Source of the DNA: Casuarina equisetifolia
Taxonomy: Eukaryota > Streptophyta > Magnoliopsida > Fagales > Casuarinaceae
Assembly: GCA_028551475.1 (NCBI GenBank)
Contig: CM052358.1
Span: forward strand, 27,058,853-27,122,852
Length of the DNA stretch: 64,000 bases
Direction of reading: 5' to 3'
The notes beneath the pieces are model-generated. The model saw nothing but the letters and a program-made list of their open reading frames with translations. It had not been told where the DNA came from and made no database searches. The position numbers and the translations under genes were made by a program. Positions 11,641-22,565 of this stretch are shown piece after piece (position 1 is the first letter of the stretch; each line of letters starts with the position of its first letter).

Positions 11641-13600
11641 CATATTGCACCTATTTGCAATTGTCTCTCTAATGGATTTGCATCTAGACTTAAAAATAAA
11701 AAAAATAAAAAATAAAAGTATTGACAAAACCGGCATTAGTGATACTTAAGACTTGTGTTGTCTTGATCAAACCTTGGAAGACAAGGTCATCTTTTTTTAT
11801 TACAAAGAAAGCTCTTAAAGATCTTTTTAACAAATACCATTTTGACTTTAAAAATAAAAAGCTTTGCATCATATTGTTTTTTAAATAAGGGACTTCAAAA
11901 TAACTTTCATAATGGTATTCTTGAACTACATAAGTTTACCTCAAGTACCTGAAATTATCAAAAAATATTTTCATGACAAGTTTATAACTATCCATTTTGT
12001 AGAATGCAAATACTTGTTAAACTTAACATTATGTCACAATTGTCTATGTTCCTTAAGGTACTGTGTTGGTGGCTTTTAACTTCGCTTAACCATTCGTCAT
12101 ATTTATATGACCAAGAATGGACAGGACTCGACATTAACTTCCATGCAAGAATTAAAAGAGGTTTTTAAGTTGTTGACATGCTAACATGTAAAGCAAATCC
12201 CATTCAGCTGCACCGCACAAATTATCCACAGTTGTGGACATCATTCTTGGACATCAATGAGAATCATATAGCAATTCCATTGAAGAAGTAGATAACTATT
12301 TTTTCATTCACTATTGTGACATTTGAGCCACCATGTCCAGAGCCATTGCCTGCATTGTAAACCACCTGGGCAAGATGGTTGGCTTCTTCATTTCACTTGG
12401 CAAGAAGCCATTGTTGTCTCGTGGAGTTAGGTATCTTAGAAGTTAGCAACCTATTTGTCTTTTGCTATTGATTTCTCTAGATGCAATCTTGTAGTTTAAA
12501 AAACAATTGTTGAAAATATTACTGATGATTGAAAACATAGACAATTATGTTTCCTCTTGAACATGGGCCCTTCAACAATCAAATAAAATTTCAGTATTGC
12601 TATATATTCAAGGACCTTTAATAGTGGGGGACCAAAGGAGCTTGCCATCCGCACCAAAGGCCGATTTCAGTGTAGGGATTCTTTCGTACCAAAGGTCATT
12701 GCCCCGTAAATGACATAGAAAGGACGAAAGAGCAGGATCGTTGCCATGCTAATCCAACTTTCATTTTTCTTCTTTCTACTTGAAAAATGTCAAGTACTTG
12801 ATAGATAATTAGCATAGCACATCAATCCCATGCATCTAATCATTCCAAGCAACTTTTTATTGTTCCAACAGAACTACTAATTGTCTAACTAAACCACTTT
12901 GTGATTCCAGGTAAGAACATAAAGCCCACCATGTAAAAAGGCTCCTAACAACATACAATAGAAACCAAGAAGAAAACAACATCAAATGCAAGTATTATTA
13001 TCTAAAACGTAGCAATAGCTTATGTTAATTACAAACAATAAAAGGAAAGAAAAAGAGTCAAGGTTTGCCAATATTATTAATGTAGACAACCAAAAAAGTG
13101 AAATCATCAATCAAACTACCAGCACTTTTAACATAACAAATGTTCAGGTAATTCACAATATTTTAACTACAACTAAGATTCTAATATATTATAACAACCC
13201 AGATTTAGCTTCTTTATAAGTCAAAAATGTGATGACAAAGGCTTTGAAAAGTTTGAAGTTTGTTACAGCAACCCAATTGAAACTCAATAGGGTTAGGAAG
13301 TTAACAAATACTAATTGAGATTTTTATAAATTTGTTACCAGAAAGATTTAATAACTTAATTGTAGATAAACAACTAAAAATATTAAAAATATTTGCATTT
13401 AATATATTTAGAAAACTTAGATCTAATACTTTAAAAAAGCAAAAACCCAAGAAAATATTTAAGAAACCAAAGACTAGATCGATTTAAGCCTCTACGTTCA
13501 ATGTCTAAAGCTCCAAACCTATTGGAATAAGAAAATCTGCGGCACAAGAATTTTGGGGCCGCAGATGTTAGAAAAGCGCCCCAGACAACACAAATCTTCT
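11640..13600. other. Intergenic DNA with no gene seen
   Basis: No convincing coding frame, RNA gene or element ends. A minus-strand stretch near 12,330-12,410 gives a short peptide-like run (EEANHLAQVVYN) reminiscent of retroelement RNase H tails, but it is too short to call. Confidence 0.5.
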
Positions 13601-13608
13601 ACAGTAAG

Positions 13609-14096
13609 TTTCCATATGACCCTGATTGGTACTAAATTACAGCTGCTTCCATGGCAAGGAAGATCTACTTGAGAGGGGGTCTCGATGTTGTGCTGTCAAA
13701 AGGATGTAGGAGGAAGCAGGAGGAATGGCAGTCGCGCACCCCATTTCTGAAAGAGCAGTGGTGCTGTTGCTTGTCACATACTTCAGCAATTGCAAGAGTA
13801 TGAGCATCATTGATATTGACCCTAAGGGTGGGAGGAACATCAGATACACTGGCAGACGAGATCTTGACCAAGTTGCTGGGCGGATTGAAGGCACCTATTA
13901 AACGAGTTTATGCAAGCTTGTTAAGGATGGAAACTACTTGAGAAGAACTTTGTAATTTTGCTGTTTGATTGGGAATATATATATAAGAAGATAGCTCTAT
14001 CTGATTTTGTGCCCTTTTGATGGCAGATGTAGATTACATGTTCTTTTGCTAAACAAAAAGAGAGAAAAAAAAAAAGGTAAAGAAAAAAAAAAAAGT
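13609..14096 (+). pseudogene. RPS19: RPS19 (40S ribosomal protein eS19) processed pseudogene
   Basis: Parent role (known): small-subunit ribosomal protein. Seen: the plus strand reads PYDPDWY, then AASMARKIYLRGG (about 13,640-13,680), [15 protein letters not shown] and [20 protein letters not shown] (about 13,815-13,875), then QVAGRI. This is the S19 order from mid-protein to the C-terminus. The frame changes at least twice, and there are in-frame stops (for example the TAA after PYDPDWY at 13,632-13,634), so it cannot make the protein. The S19 N-terminal part is missing. The coding pieces are contiguous without introns, then an about 160-bp 3' UTR-like stretch and A-runs at 14,065-14,095. 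Contiguity, 5' truncation and an A tail point to an mRNA copy inserted by LINE machinery. No clear target duplication was found. Confidence 0.85.
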
Positions 14097-14102
14097 TAAA
14101 GA

Positions 14103-14810
14103 AGATAAACTCTAGAACTACAATGATAACTTTTTAATGTTAGTCTCAACTAAATCCAAAACTTTAAAAGTGTCATGTTATCTAAGTTGATGATTAGTTT
14201 AAATAGCATGGCTTAATATGCTCAAGTGGACTTAGCAAATATAACTTCATTAGATAACTTATATGTGAGGATAAACTTTTTACAGTATAAGTATTATCTC
14301 AATGACTCTCCCTAATTGATCTATATTATGATTTTTAAAAATCTTAATTTAAAGCAAGTCACACTTGTTTTTTATTGTACTTGGACTAAACAAATTTAGC
14401 GAAATATCCTTACACAACAAGACCTTTAAAGGATCATCAACAATTGGAATTTCAAATTGCAATGAATGATTAAAACAACTAAAGGAAAAGATTTGACTAT
14501 GAAACTTCTTAAACTCTTTTTTTTAACATATATCTATTATACATTGTTTGAATGAAATCTTAGATATTTCTAAAATAAAATTATTGAAATACTAACATTA
14601 TTGACTAAAATCAAGAAAGTAGTACATGAAAGAGTAGCTTTATTTAAAAACATTAAAATTTCTCAAATAAATTTTTTGTTATGTCATAGTTGGAGTATTC
14701 CAAACTTAATTTTTTTTAGATAAATTGTAATACTTAGATATGACCTTTAAATCTTTATATTTTTTTGTTCTTAAATAAATAAGCTCATATATCCATAAAA
14801 AAATTGTTAG
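14103..14810 (+). mobile_element. 5'-truncated LINE (L1-type) 3' end
   Basis: Aligns by eye along its whole length with 31,590-32,202, which carries the LINE zinc-knuckle tail. Shared blocks include CAATTGGAATTTCAAATTGC, AATGAATGATTAAA, TTTTTTGTTATGTCATA and a 3' end of TTGTAAT, CTTTAAATCTT, then AAATAAATAAGCTC and a short A run. The flanks GTTAAAGAA (about 14,094) and GTTAAGAA (about 14,812) may be a worn target duplication. It starts almost inside the A tail of the RPS19 retrocopy. Only non-coding or decayed sequence remains. Confidence 0.65.
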
Positions 14811-15072
14811 GTTAAGAATTAATTTATCATTTTTTCAAAGCAATTAGATAAATTAGAAAATTAAAGAGATTAAAATAGTAGAAAGTTATAATGGATGGCA
14901 CAATAAACTGTTATTTAAATAAGAATAAGATTAAAACTACAAATAATTATTACAACACAAGGTAGTTGAAAGTTCATTAGTCATAATCCAATAAAAAGGA
15001 AAAGAATGTAGTTTCAGCTTCTATGCTAATTATTGATGAAATACAAATACAACATACAGTACAATGAAAAAG
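14811..15072. other. Spacer between LINE fragment and ankyrin-PGG gene
   Basis: AT-rich; would hold the 3' UTR and polyadenylation region of the minus-strand gene that ends at 15,073. No separate gene seen. Confidence 0.5.
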
Positions 15073-15662
15073 TTAAAACCAACGCTCCATTTTTCTGTCA
15101 AAGACACCTGATCCAAAAGTTGACTTGAACATGGCAAGAAGAAGGGGAAATTGATTCAATCCAAACAAAGTGATTGGAATGCTAGCCAAACAAATGACAG
15201 GAATGGCGGTCCATGAACAAAATGGCAGCACAAAAGGTTGTCATCATGGCTGCAATAGATAAAAAGAGAGTGAAAAGTCCTATTATCATCTTCGTAGGCA
15301 AGGATATTTGAAAATCTTCTTCTGCATAACGGGAGGTTAGGATCCCCATGAACATTAGTAGTGAAGTTGAGGAGGAAAAGAGCGATAAGGAATCAGATAC
15401 CATGAAGAGCGTAAACAACTTTTCATGTAAGAATATTGGCCTTCCTGTTTGGTCATTACCACCTGGAACAGTAAAAGCTACAGCAAACATAATGGTGATT
15501 ATGAGAGCGGCAGCAACTGAACAAGAAGTTGCTGTGTCCTTCATCCACCTCTCTGCCTTTTTCATTAGCTCTTTGTGCTCCTTCGTAAACAATTCTCAAG
15601 GCGTCAATTTATCGTTGTTTCGTGCTTCACTTGCACTGGGAAGGACAATGCTGTCCACCTCC
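15073..15662 (-). pseudogene. Exon 6: PGG membrane domain, with stop and frameshift
   Basis: Opens EVDSIVLPSASEARNNDKLT, then P and a TGA (15,596-15,598, where the family has Arg), then ELFTKEHKELMKKAERWMKD. The PGG core AFTVPGGNDQTGRPIF follows, with hydrophobic helices before and after (SVAAALIITIMFAVAF; MIIGLFTLFLSIAAMMTTF). A frameshift near 15,205-15,215 moves the last helix (VICLASIPITLFGLNQFPLL) to another frame. The original stop is TAA at 15,073-15,075. The PGG domain of this family has about four transmembrane helices. With a stop and a shift, a full membrane protein is not expected. Confidence 0.8.
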
Positions 15663-16250
15663 TACATTTGTTAAAGAAAGTATTAGGAAAAAAAGCAACC
15701 ACACATATCTATTTATTTGATGAAGATCCGTTCATCCATTTAAACTTATCAATTGCAATTATTGTGTATTGCCACAAATTTACTTGGATCATCTCCTTAG
15801 AGGTTAGGAACCAACAGTGGTAGTTTTCAAACCATTATAATTAAGTTTTTTCTTTTTTTCCTTTTTGGGTAGTTGGATGTCATTTACTTCTTTGTTTACT
15901 TTTCTTTTATTTTAGAGAAGTAATAATCTTTCACTTACACTTTTCATGAAGGAACCCAAGCGCGCTTACTGTCTATCTTTTTGGGTAAATAACTATCCAC
16001 CGACTGGAAAAGACAAAAACCATAATTACAAGCAAGTCTAGCTTCCTAAATGCTAAACACATGCACAAGATCTAGAAAATCATTTGTTGGTAAAATAAAA
16101 TAACTCATGTCAGAAATATGTTCTAGGTAACTTACCTTAAAAATAAAATTTTATGATAACTACTTACCCCATTTTCTAAATATCTAGAATTTGGAACACA
16201 ATGCCTATTAATGTTAGTACAGTGGAGAAATATAAAGGGATAGGAATGAC

Positions 16251-16663
16251 CTTAAACCATTGTAATTCGCTCTGCATCTGCGATGCGACAAAGCCCAGCA
16301 GAAGCTGCTGAAAGTCCTGCCATGTGTAATATGTTATTGCCTGACTTATCTCCACTAGTTATCAGTTTATTCTTCAAAGGAAGTCTGTATATAAGGCTAA
16401 AGATTTGAGCTTGACGATTTCGGACTGCAATTGAAAATAGGTCTCTGTCTTCTTCGTCAGATTCCCATATGAGATCTGGACTTTCTTTCACTACTTCAAA
16501 TGCAAGCTCAAAAATCCCTTCTCGACAGCACGGTGTAGGGCGGATATAATTTCACCATTGTCTGACGGGTCATCATTAGATTTTGAAATCTGACTACACA
16601 TGCTGTGCAGAAGTTTTTTGGTTTGGACATGAATCATCTTCATTTCGTATAAATGCTCCATCC
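16251..16663 (-). pseudogene. Exon 5: distal ankyrin exon, frame damaged twice
   Basis: Reads MEHLYEMKMIHVQTKKLLHS, then DNGEIISALHRAVEKG. The family sequence then continues in another frame (ELAFEVVKESPDLIWESDEE, DLFSIAVRNRQAQIFSLIY, SGNNILHMAGLSA) and returns to the first frame for ASQMQSELQWFK. A base appears lost near 16,520 and one gained near 16,275-16,300, so net phase is kept. The donor is AAG followed by GTCATT (16,250-16,249), and it joins exon 6 at EVDSIV as the family expects. Compensating shifts in exactly this way would also fit two sequencing errors. Confidence 0.7.
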
Positions 16664-19600
16664 CTTCGCAAATAGTTCACATATTTCCGGTTTAGCCAGA
16701 TGAAACTACAACTAAATCAGAGTAAAGATAATAGAAGAGTAGTGCTTCAAAACATTACTCAAAAAATTAAACTGCTTGATGATGTACTATACCCAAAAGT
16801 TTACAGAGAATTGACACTGCTTGGTGGAATCGAGCTACCACTGCAAGGAAAAGATAAAAAACGATACTTAATCCATATTTGTAAAACGTTGCTAAAAACT
16901 AACTTAATATATTGTTGATATTCAAGCACAAGATATAATTTAGAGTTTGTGTGTACGCCCGTTTCTGAAATATCTTGCTCTACAACTAACGAGGAACCCT
17001 ACAGAATCAACTAAATCTGATGAAGAGTACTAGAAAACTCATATGCCTAACTTAAAAATTAGTTCAAGAACTAGATGAGCATTTTTTTTAATTTAAGTTT
17101 CACCATAAGAAATTATGTTTCAATATGAGACTTTTGTCATGCATATCTACCTCATACGCCAAACAATATTAGGCTTAAAGTTGCATTAGGTAAAAGAGAT
17201 CCAACTTAAACTTTGGTAGATACTAGAATTCCCAAATCCAACCCGAAAGCTAACATACTTTTAATATGAGACTTTTGTCCCGTACATAACAAGCACCATA
17301 ATTTGCTCATCTTTTATTAGTAACTTTCCTGTAGTTTTTATCAAAACTGTCTACTCTTTAGTTTCAATTTTGTTCAGTAATAAATCCAATGGCTTTTGGT
17401 TACGCGACCAGAAATGACTTATTGGATGGATTTGGAGTGCCGTTTTGAAATTGATCCTATGAGCCCCATCAAAAATTGGTAAATATCAGTGCGTTAGATG
17501 GCGCCAATTATGCAAAGAAGGTGAATAATTCAGCAGACAAAGCTATTGCCAACTATTTTAACGGATCTATAACGCTGCAACTTCTCATCCATGGCAAAGT
17601 ACAATGTCAATGCCAGCTTCCACTCATATTCGTTGCTGTAACTCAGAATAGAGTGTCAATATTTTGTCCCTCCTCTAAGAAGTCATTTTTCGTTGGAAGA
17701 TACTGCCGCTGAAATTCTTCTAGGTTGTTGTAATCTTTTCAATTGAATTCTATCTAAAGAATGGTGCTCTTATGATGAGAGCAAACTTAACTCCCTTAAA
17801 TTTGGTATTTTCATTTAAGCACTGACTTTTCATTTTCTTAGCTATTTAATTAGGTATTTTAATCTCTAAATATCAAAAATAAATAGTAAAAAAAAAAAAA
17901 AAAAGTACCCTTGTTTCTAGGCTGCAAAGAGATCCTAACATATCTTCCCGCAGTAGAGAGTAAATTGACATCAACCTTACCTATTGAGACTAACCAACTT
18001 AAGTTTCCATCCTTATTACAGATCAGTGAAGGCTGAATTTGGCGCAGAGCCAAATACTCTGAGAGAACGACAAGAAAATATTGGAGGTACTTCCCCTTAC
18101 CAAATGATACTAACCAGCTTATGGTTTTGTACCAGAAAAAAAAATTACAACACTTTTGTACCGGGGAAGCACTAAATACTTTAAGGCAACGGCCATGGAA
18201 AAAAGAAATCTGTCTTTCTTCCTCAACCCCAGAAAGCACACATATTGCATCTGGGTATCCAAGAGCTTTCAATTTATCACAAGCCCTTAATTTCCTCGGC
18301 AAGGCAAAAAATTGTCTAATACCTAATTAACATCAGTTAAAAAGAAAAATCCTATGTCATTCTTTCTAGGACCAGGGCTAATGCTTTCCCAAGTTCTTTT
18401 CTACAAAGAGCCTATTTTTTTATCCGATTCTTACAGCCTATGTTCCTAAACATTAGTGACCCACACCAAGTCCATACATCCAACACCTCAATTTCTATAG
18501 TATTTGTATAGAACTTAATTCTCACAAATAACCTAGATGCACCCAATTAGCAGATTTCATACTATGAATAAACTCAACACTGTCCTAACAAAAAAGAAGT
18601 AAACTCAACACTATATCAGGTAATGAATTTTGCAGTATCATATGTAAATCTCCATCGAGATTATACATTTAAATCAAAATGCAGAATTTCTAAGCATTTG
18701 TAATTCATATTAACTATATATATATATATCATACTTTGCATTGCACAAAATAATAATATTGCCAATTCACAACTTGATTGTTTCGTCTGCTTTCTAATAT
18801 TTGTAGGTTGGATACCCAAGCCCCTTTTGGTATACCATTTTCAATGGGAGGAATAATGATTGATGTACAACCTACGAATGTTGCTAACAGAGGATATTCG
18901 TCAACAACAATGCTTGATAGACTTCAATTGATATAAATGATAGTTTCAAGGAAAACTGTATCTACTTTTTCAAAGAAATGTTTTATGCTGACTTCTTCCC
19001 ATTTACCCAAGGAACTAGGTTAAAGCTAGCTTTAGAAAATATTGATTGACTTGGCATGCTAGTCTTTGATCTATTTTTGCACATGGCTCCACATTTATAT
19101 TAAATTTCCAGCACAAGAAATAAGAAGTAGTTCTTCTATTATTGTTTTCTAAGATGAAAATAGTGTCATAGTTTTCCTATTTTATCAAAGGAGAAAAATA
19201 AAGTTGCCTAAATTATGTTCTTCATTGCTAAAATCAATCCTTAGAGAGAGATATTTTGACAAAAAAGATACCTGATCTAATTATTTGCACTCGATCACTT
19301 TGGTGGCGTTCTCCTTCTCCAATGTTCAGACGAGTTTCTTTGGTGTGATCAGTCAATTTAATGTGAATACCTTGCAACAAGAAAGGTCAATGTTTCATTG
19401 GTTTCATCAGCTGATTTAATGTGAATACCGTACAAGAGAAATGGTCAATAAAGTGCAGATTCAATAATACCATTATATATGTGAAGTAATGGAACTGATA
19501 ATGATGGGATTTTATTTTGGTTCTTGAGTAAAAAGGTTGAGTTAGAGGGTGTAAATTTTATCTAAAATTACCATTTTTACAACTGTAGTATGTAGCTAAC

Positions 19601-19741
19601 TCGTTAATTTTGGACAAGAAAAAGATAAATTTTGATGGAGGAACATATGCTAATGGTTGGTGTTACATATAATTCTTGAAGAATTGAATCTGCATAAATT
19701 TAGAATGATTGAATGAAAAGCAAAAAGAAAGCGATACTAAC
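16664..19741 (-). other. Intron 4 of the ankyrin-PGG gene (3.1 kb) with unassigned coding-like pieces
   Basis: Mostly AT-rich non-coding. Two stretches look coding on the minus strand. One is near 17,530-17,640 (EYEWKLALTLYFAMDEKL). The other is 17,990-18,302 (DKLKALGYPDAICVLSG), which contains an old internal tandem duplication of about 120 bp (TTACCTATTGAGACTAACCA and TTACCAAATGATACTAACCA). A further duplication of about 58 bp lies at 19,340-19,450 (ATTTAATGTGAATACC twice). I recognise neither coding-like piece; they may be captured fragments. Confidence 0.4.
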
Positions 19742-19894
19742 GGGAGTAAATCCATCCCTTCCAAAACCCAAGCCGATTTCCACTCCGAAATGCGCGAGGC
19801 ATTCCAGCCAACGCCTTCAAAGGTGAGTCACCACCATCCTTGTCTAGAGCAAGTGCAAAACGTGCATCACAGTGGATTAAGTCCCAAGCAATAT
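19742..19894 (-). CDS. Exon 4: ankyrin-linker exon
   Basis: 51 residues: IAWDLIHCDARFALALDKDG, then SPLKALAGMPRAFRSGNRLG and FWKGWIYS. The phase joins exon 3 exactly (C + AT gives His). In ITN1-like proteins this segment lies between the N-terminal ankyrins and the central region, ending in an FW-rich stretch, as here. The donor is GTTAGT. It is too short and lacks a start codon, so only splicing reveals it. Confidence 0.72.
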
Positions 19895-19944
19895 CTGTTA
19901 TATTGTAGTAGCCCACTAAAAACTGTCAACACGAAAAAACTTAC

Positions 19945-20484
19945 GCTGCAAGGACATCAAATCATTGGAAATAACAGCCAATCGTTCATTAAAGGAACAA
20001 TTCTTACCAAACATCCAGTTAGATATAGCCGCCGTACAGACTGTAGCACCGACTCCGTATTCTTTTTGCCACAGAACTTGCCGAGGCGTTAGAGGATACA
20101 GATACCTAGCAAAATCTTTATGCCCGTTTTCAATAGCATTAACAACTGGGATAGGTTGAACGTGGTTGAGCAAGTCCTTGTTCTTTTCAAGCATAACTTC
20201 TGCCATCCGAAGGGTACCAGCAATAGTTGTGCTATGTAGAGCTGTCCAACCAATATCATTTTCCATTTCTAACACTTCTTTCGATGTTAGCTTCACCAAC
20301 TCCTCCACCACATGCGTATGTCCCGCTTCCACCGCAATGTGAAGAATATGGTCGCCCAGAGATGTGATTTTTGTTGTCAGTGCATCAGGATTATTCTTAA
20401 GGAACAGATTTGTGGCGTCCCAATCTCCACGTCGTACGGCCTTAACCAAGGCAATATGCCTAGCCCAGACACTTTTGCCATTCC
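19945..20484 (-). CDS. Exon 3: ankyrin repeats
   Basis: Opens after TTGGCAG; the first two bases GG complete the split codon from exon 2, and the frame reads NGKSVWARHIALVKAVRRGD. Ankyrin signatures follow: GDHILHIAVEAGHTHVVEEL, NDIGWTALHSTTIAGTLRMA, and a degenerate repeat with VVNAIENGHKDFARYL. This is 180 residues, about four repeats, in an open frame. It ends TTGCAGC followed by GTAAGT. The 50-bp intron to exon 4 is unusually small. The TTG that opens the longest ORF (20,491) is not the start, because it lies upstream of the acceptor. Confidence 0.8.
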
Positions 20485-22565
20485 CTGCCAAGTTTTTTTT
20501 TTGCTTTTAAATAAGGAAATGAACAGTCTGACTTCTACTTGTCACGTCTGACTAAGTGTATATATGCCAAGTCAGACATATATAACTAACTCTACATGTT
20601 TAAACAGGCTCCAAAGAAGTGGAAAGAGAATTTCGATCCATTTATTTAGGCTTATGATTATACAAGAACAGATGCTAACTATAGTATTTGTCAGAGTTCT
20701 ATGGCACTAAATTTATTATTCTTCTGCTATTTAGAGATGATACGCTGATGGTGGGATAAGGAGTTCAGGCAACTCACAGTTTGAAGGTAGACATGTAGAG
20801 GTCATTTAACATAACGGACCTAGACAGAACTTGACAGATTCTGAGTTTGCAGATTCTTAGTGAATGGAGAGCTAAGAAACTATGATGATCTCAAGAGAAG
20901 TTTGTTTAGTTGGACCTGAGCAGCTTAATATAGAGTATGCTACACAAGTTGGTGTTCCTTTTGGTTATCACTTAAAACTGACTCAGGAGAATTACCTTTC
21001 TACCAAGGAAGAGCAGGATTAAATGGTAGTTATTTTTTTACTCTTCCACGTTGAGAGTTTTTTGTATGTCATGGATTTTTCTTGGCCAAAAATTGCTTAA
21101 GCAGTACTATGTCTTATCATCTTTCATGTTAATCTTGCCAATGATAATTGGGAGGGAATAAAAGGAAAAATAAGATAACAGATCTTCCTCTAAAAAAAAA
21201 AAAGGACAAAAAAAAAATTCTGTAAACCCATCTTTTGGGTATAAATTTAAGCGTTGTGATATCTATTCTATTATTCTAGATTGACTGTATTTATTCTATA
21301 AATTTCGTGTATAAAAGAGAATTTGTTTAGTAAAAGTTGACTTGTTCCAGTTGGTTGCTCCCCTAACTTCTACTTAGTTGTTAGTGTGATATTTTACTCT
21401 ACTTTACAATCAGAAATGAAACTTATCTCCAGAATAAATTGGGCTTTTGTGTATTAGGTACTTTTGGGTGTTTAGTTTATAAGAGGGTAGAAATCAAAAT
21501 AAAGATCATACTTTAGTATCTTTTATATCAAAGTGTAATATGATTTACTGAAGTTCTATTTTTACCTTAGAATATAGGGTATAGCAGATTAATTAGATTT
21601 ATCCTACAGTTTTTCTCCCTATATTGAAAGATTCTTTTTGTATACATTTGATGCATTCTTATGTATTACTTTTTTTTGTTTAATTATTTGTCAATTGATT
21701 TTTTTTTTACTTATTTGTTAATTTTATTTACATGAAGGTGATAGATTAGCCCAACAATTCTAAGGGGTGACTGAAGTCATAGCTCAACGCCCCGGCCAGC
21801 CTAAAAAAAAAAAAACCTAGGAACATATCAGTGGACCTTGAGAATCTTTTCACCGCCAAATTTAACAAAATATCTCCATTTAGTTTTAGTACCGTGAAGG
21901 ACCATATGAAGGCTTATTTGACTGGTAGTGATGGTAAGAGTGGTCACTCGCTTAATGATCATGGGATCATTTCCACCATTATTATGTCCCCCATATTTTT
22001 CCTTGTTATTTTTCTATGGTGTTACAATAATTTTTTTATTAAATAATTTATCATGCAAAATGTTTAGGCATGTGCATTGCTTAGAGTATGAAAGAGAGAG
22101 ATAAAGACTTGTACTCATACCATTTTGCATGCCATACTTTTTTGACAGTTCATTCCACGCAATTTGTGCCGAACTGATTCCTTTAATCTCAGAGAACGCA
22201 TTACATCCGCAAGATTTCCAAATCACTTGTAATGCTCTGCAATTCCTGCTACTCCAATCTATAAAAGCAGCTTCATCATGTTCTTGCTTGGGAGGTTCAG
22301 AGGTTGTTTCAACGATACTCCAAAGATCTTGAGCCTCCAAATTAGTTTTTACCCAATTTCTCCAATCCTCATAATTATCTTTAACAAGAGCAAACTTTAC
22401 TTGTTATATAAATGAAAGTGATTGAGCTGAGATTAAGAGGAAAAAGAAAGAAATATAAGCACCTTTATTCAAATTATACTTTGCTTCTAAAGCACTCCAA
22501 GCACGTTTTGCCAAGCTAATCTCATTAATATGCGAAAATGCTTTCCATCCGCAAGAATCCCAAAT
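19993..22565. repeat. Segmental duplication, copy A (partner 33,482-36,157)
   Basis: Runs from inside exon 3 to inside exon 1 of the ankyrin gene, including the introns. Match is close, for example GTCACGTCTGACTAAGTGTA at 20,539 and 34,027, and CGCCCCGGCCAGCC at 21,788 and 35,209. At 22,103-22,120 it holds the unoccupied target of a LINE insertion found in copy B. Confidence 0.9.
22121..22399 (-). CDS. Exon 2: second Copia-Gag-like module
   Basis: Opens after the acceptor AACAAG. The split codon completes in phase and the frame reads KFALVKDNYEDW, then LEAQDLWSIVETTSE, CRALQVIWKSCG and AQIAWNELSKKYGMQN (about 93 residues). It ends AAAATG followed by GTATGAGT, a good donor. Both edges are phase 1, so the exon can be duplicated or skipped without changing frame. 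It is clearly a sister of exon 1, which implies tandem exon duplication. The same exon with identical 279-bp length is present at 35,709-35,987. Confidence 0.75.

Noticed and set aside
12330-12410. Possible retroelement RNase H tail on the minus strand
   Set aside because: About 25 residues only, with no catalytic motif or neighbouring domain.
13637-13894. Minus-strand ORF of 85 residues
   Set aside because: It is antisense to the RPS19 retrocopy, which explains the sequence fully.
19709-20159. Plus-strand ORFs at 19,709 and 19,965
   Set aside because: Antisense shadows of ankyrin exons 3 and 4.
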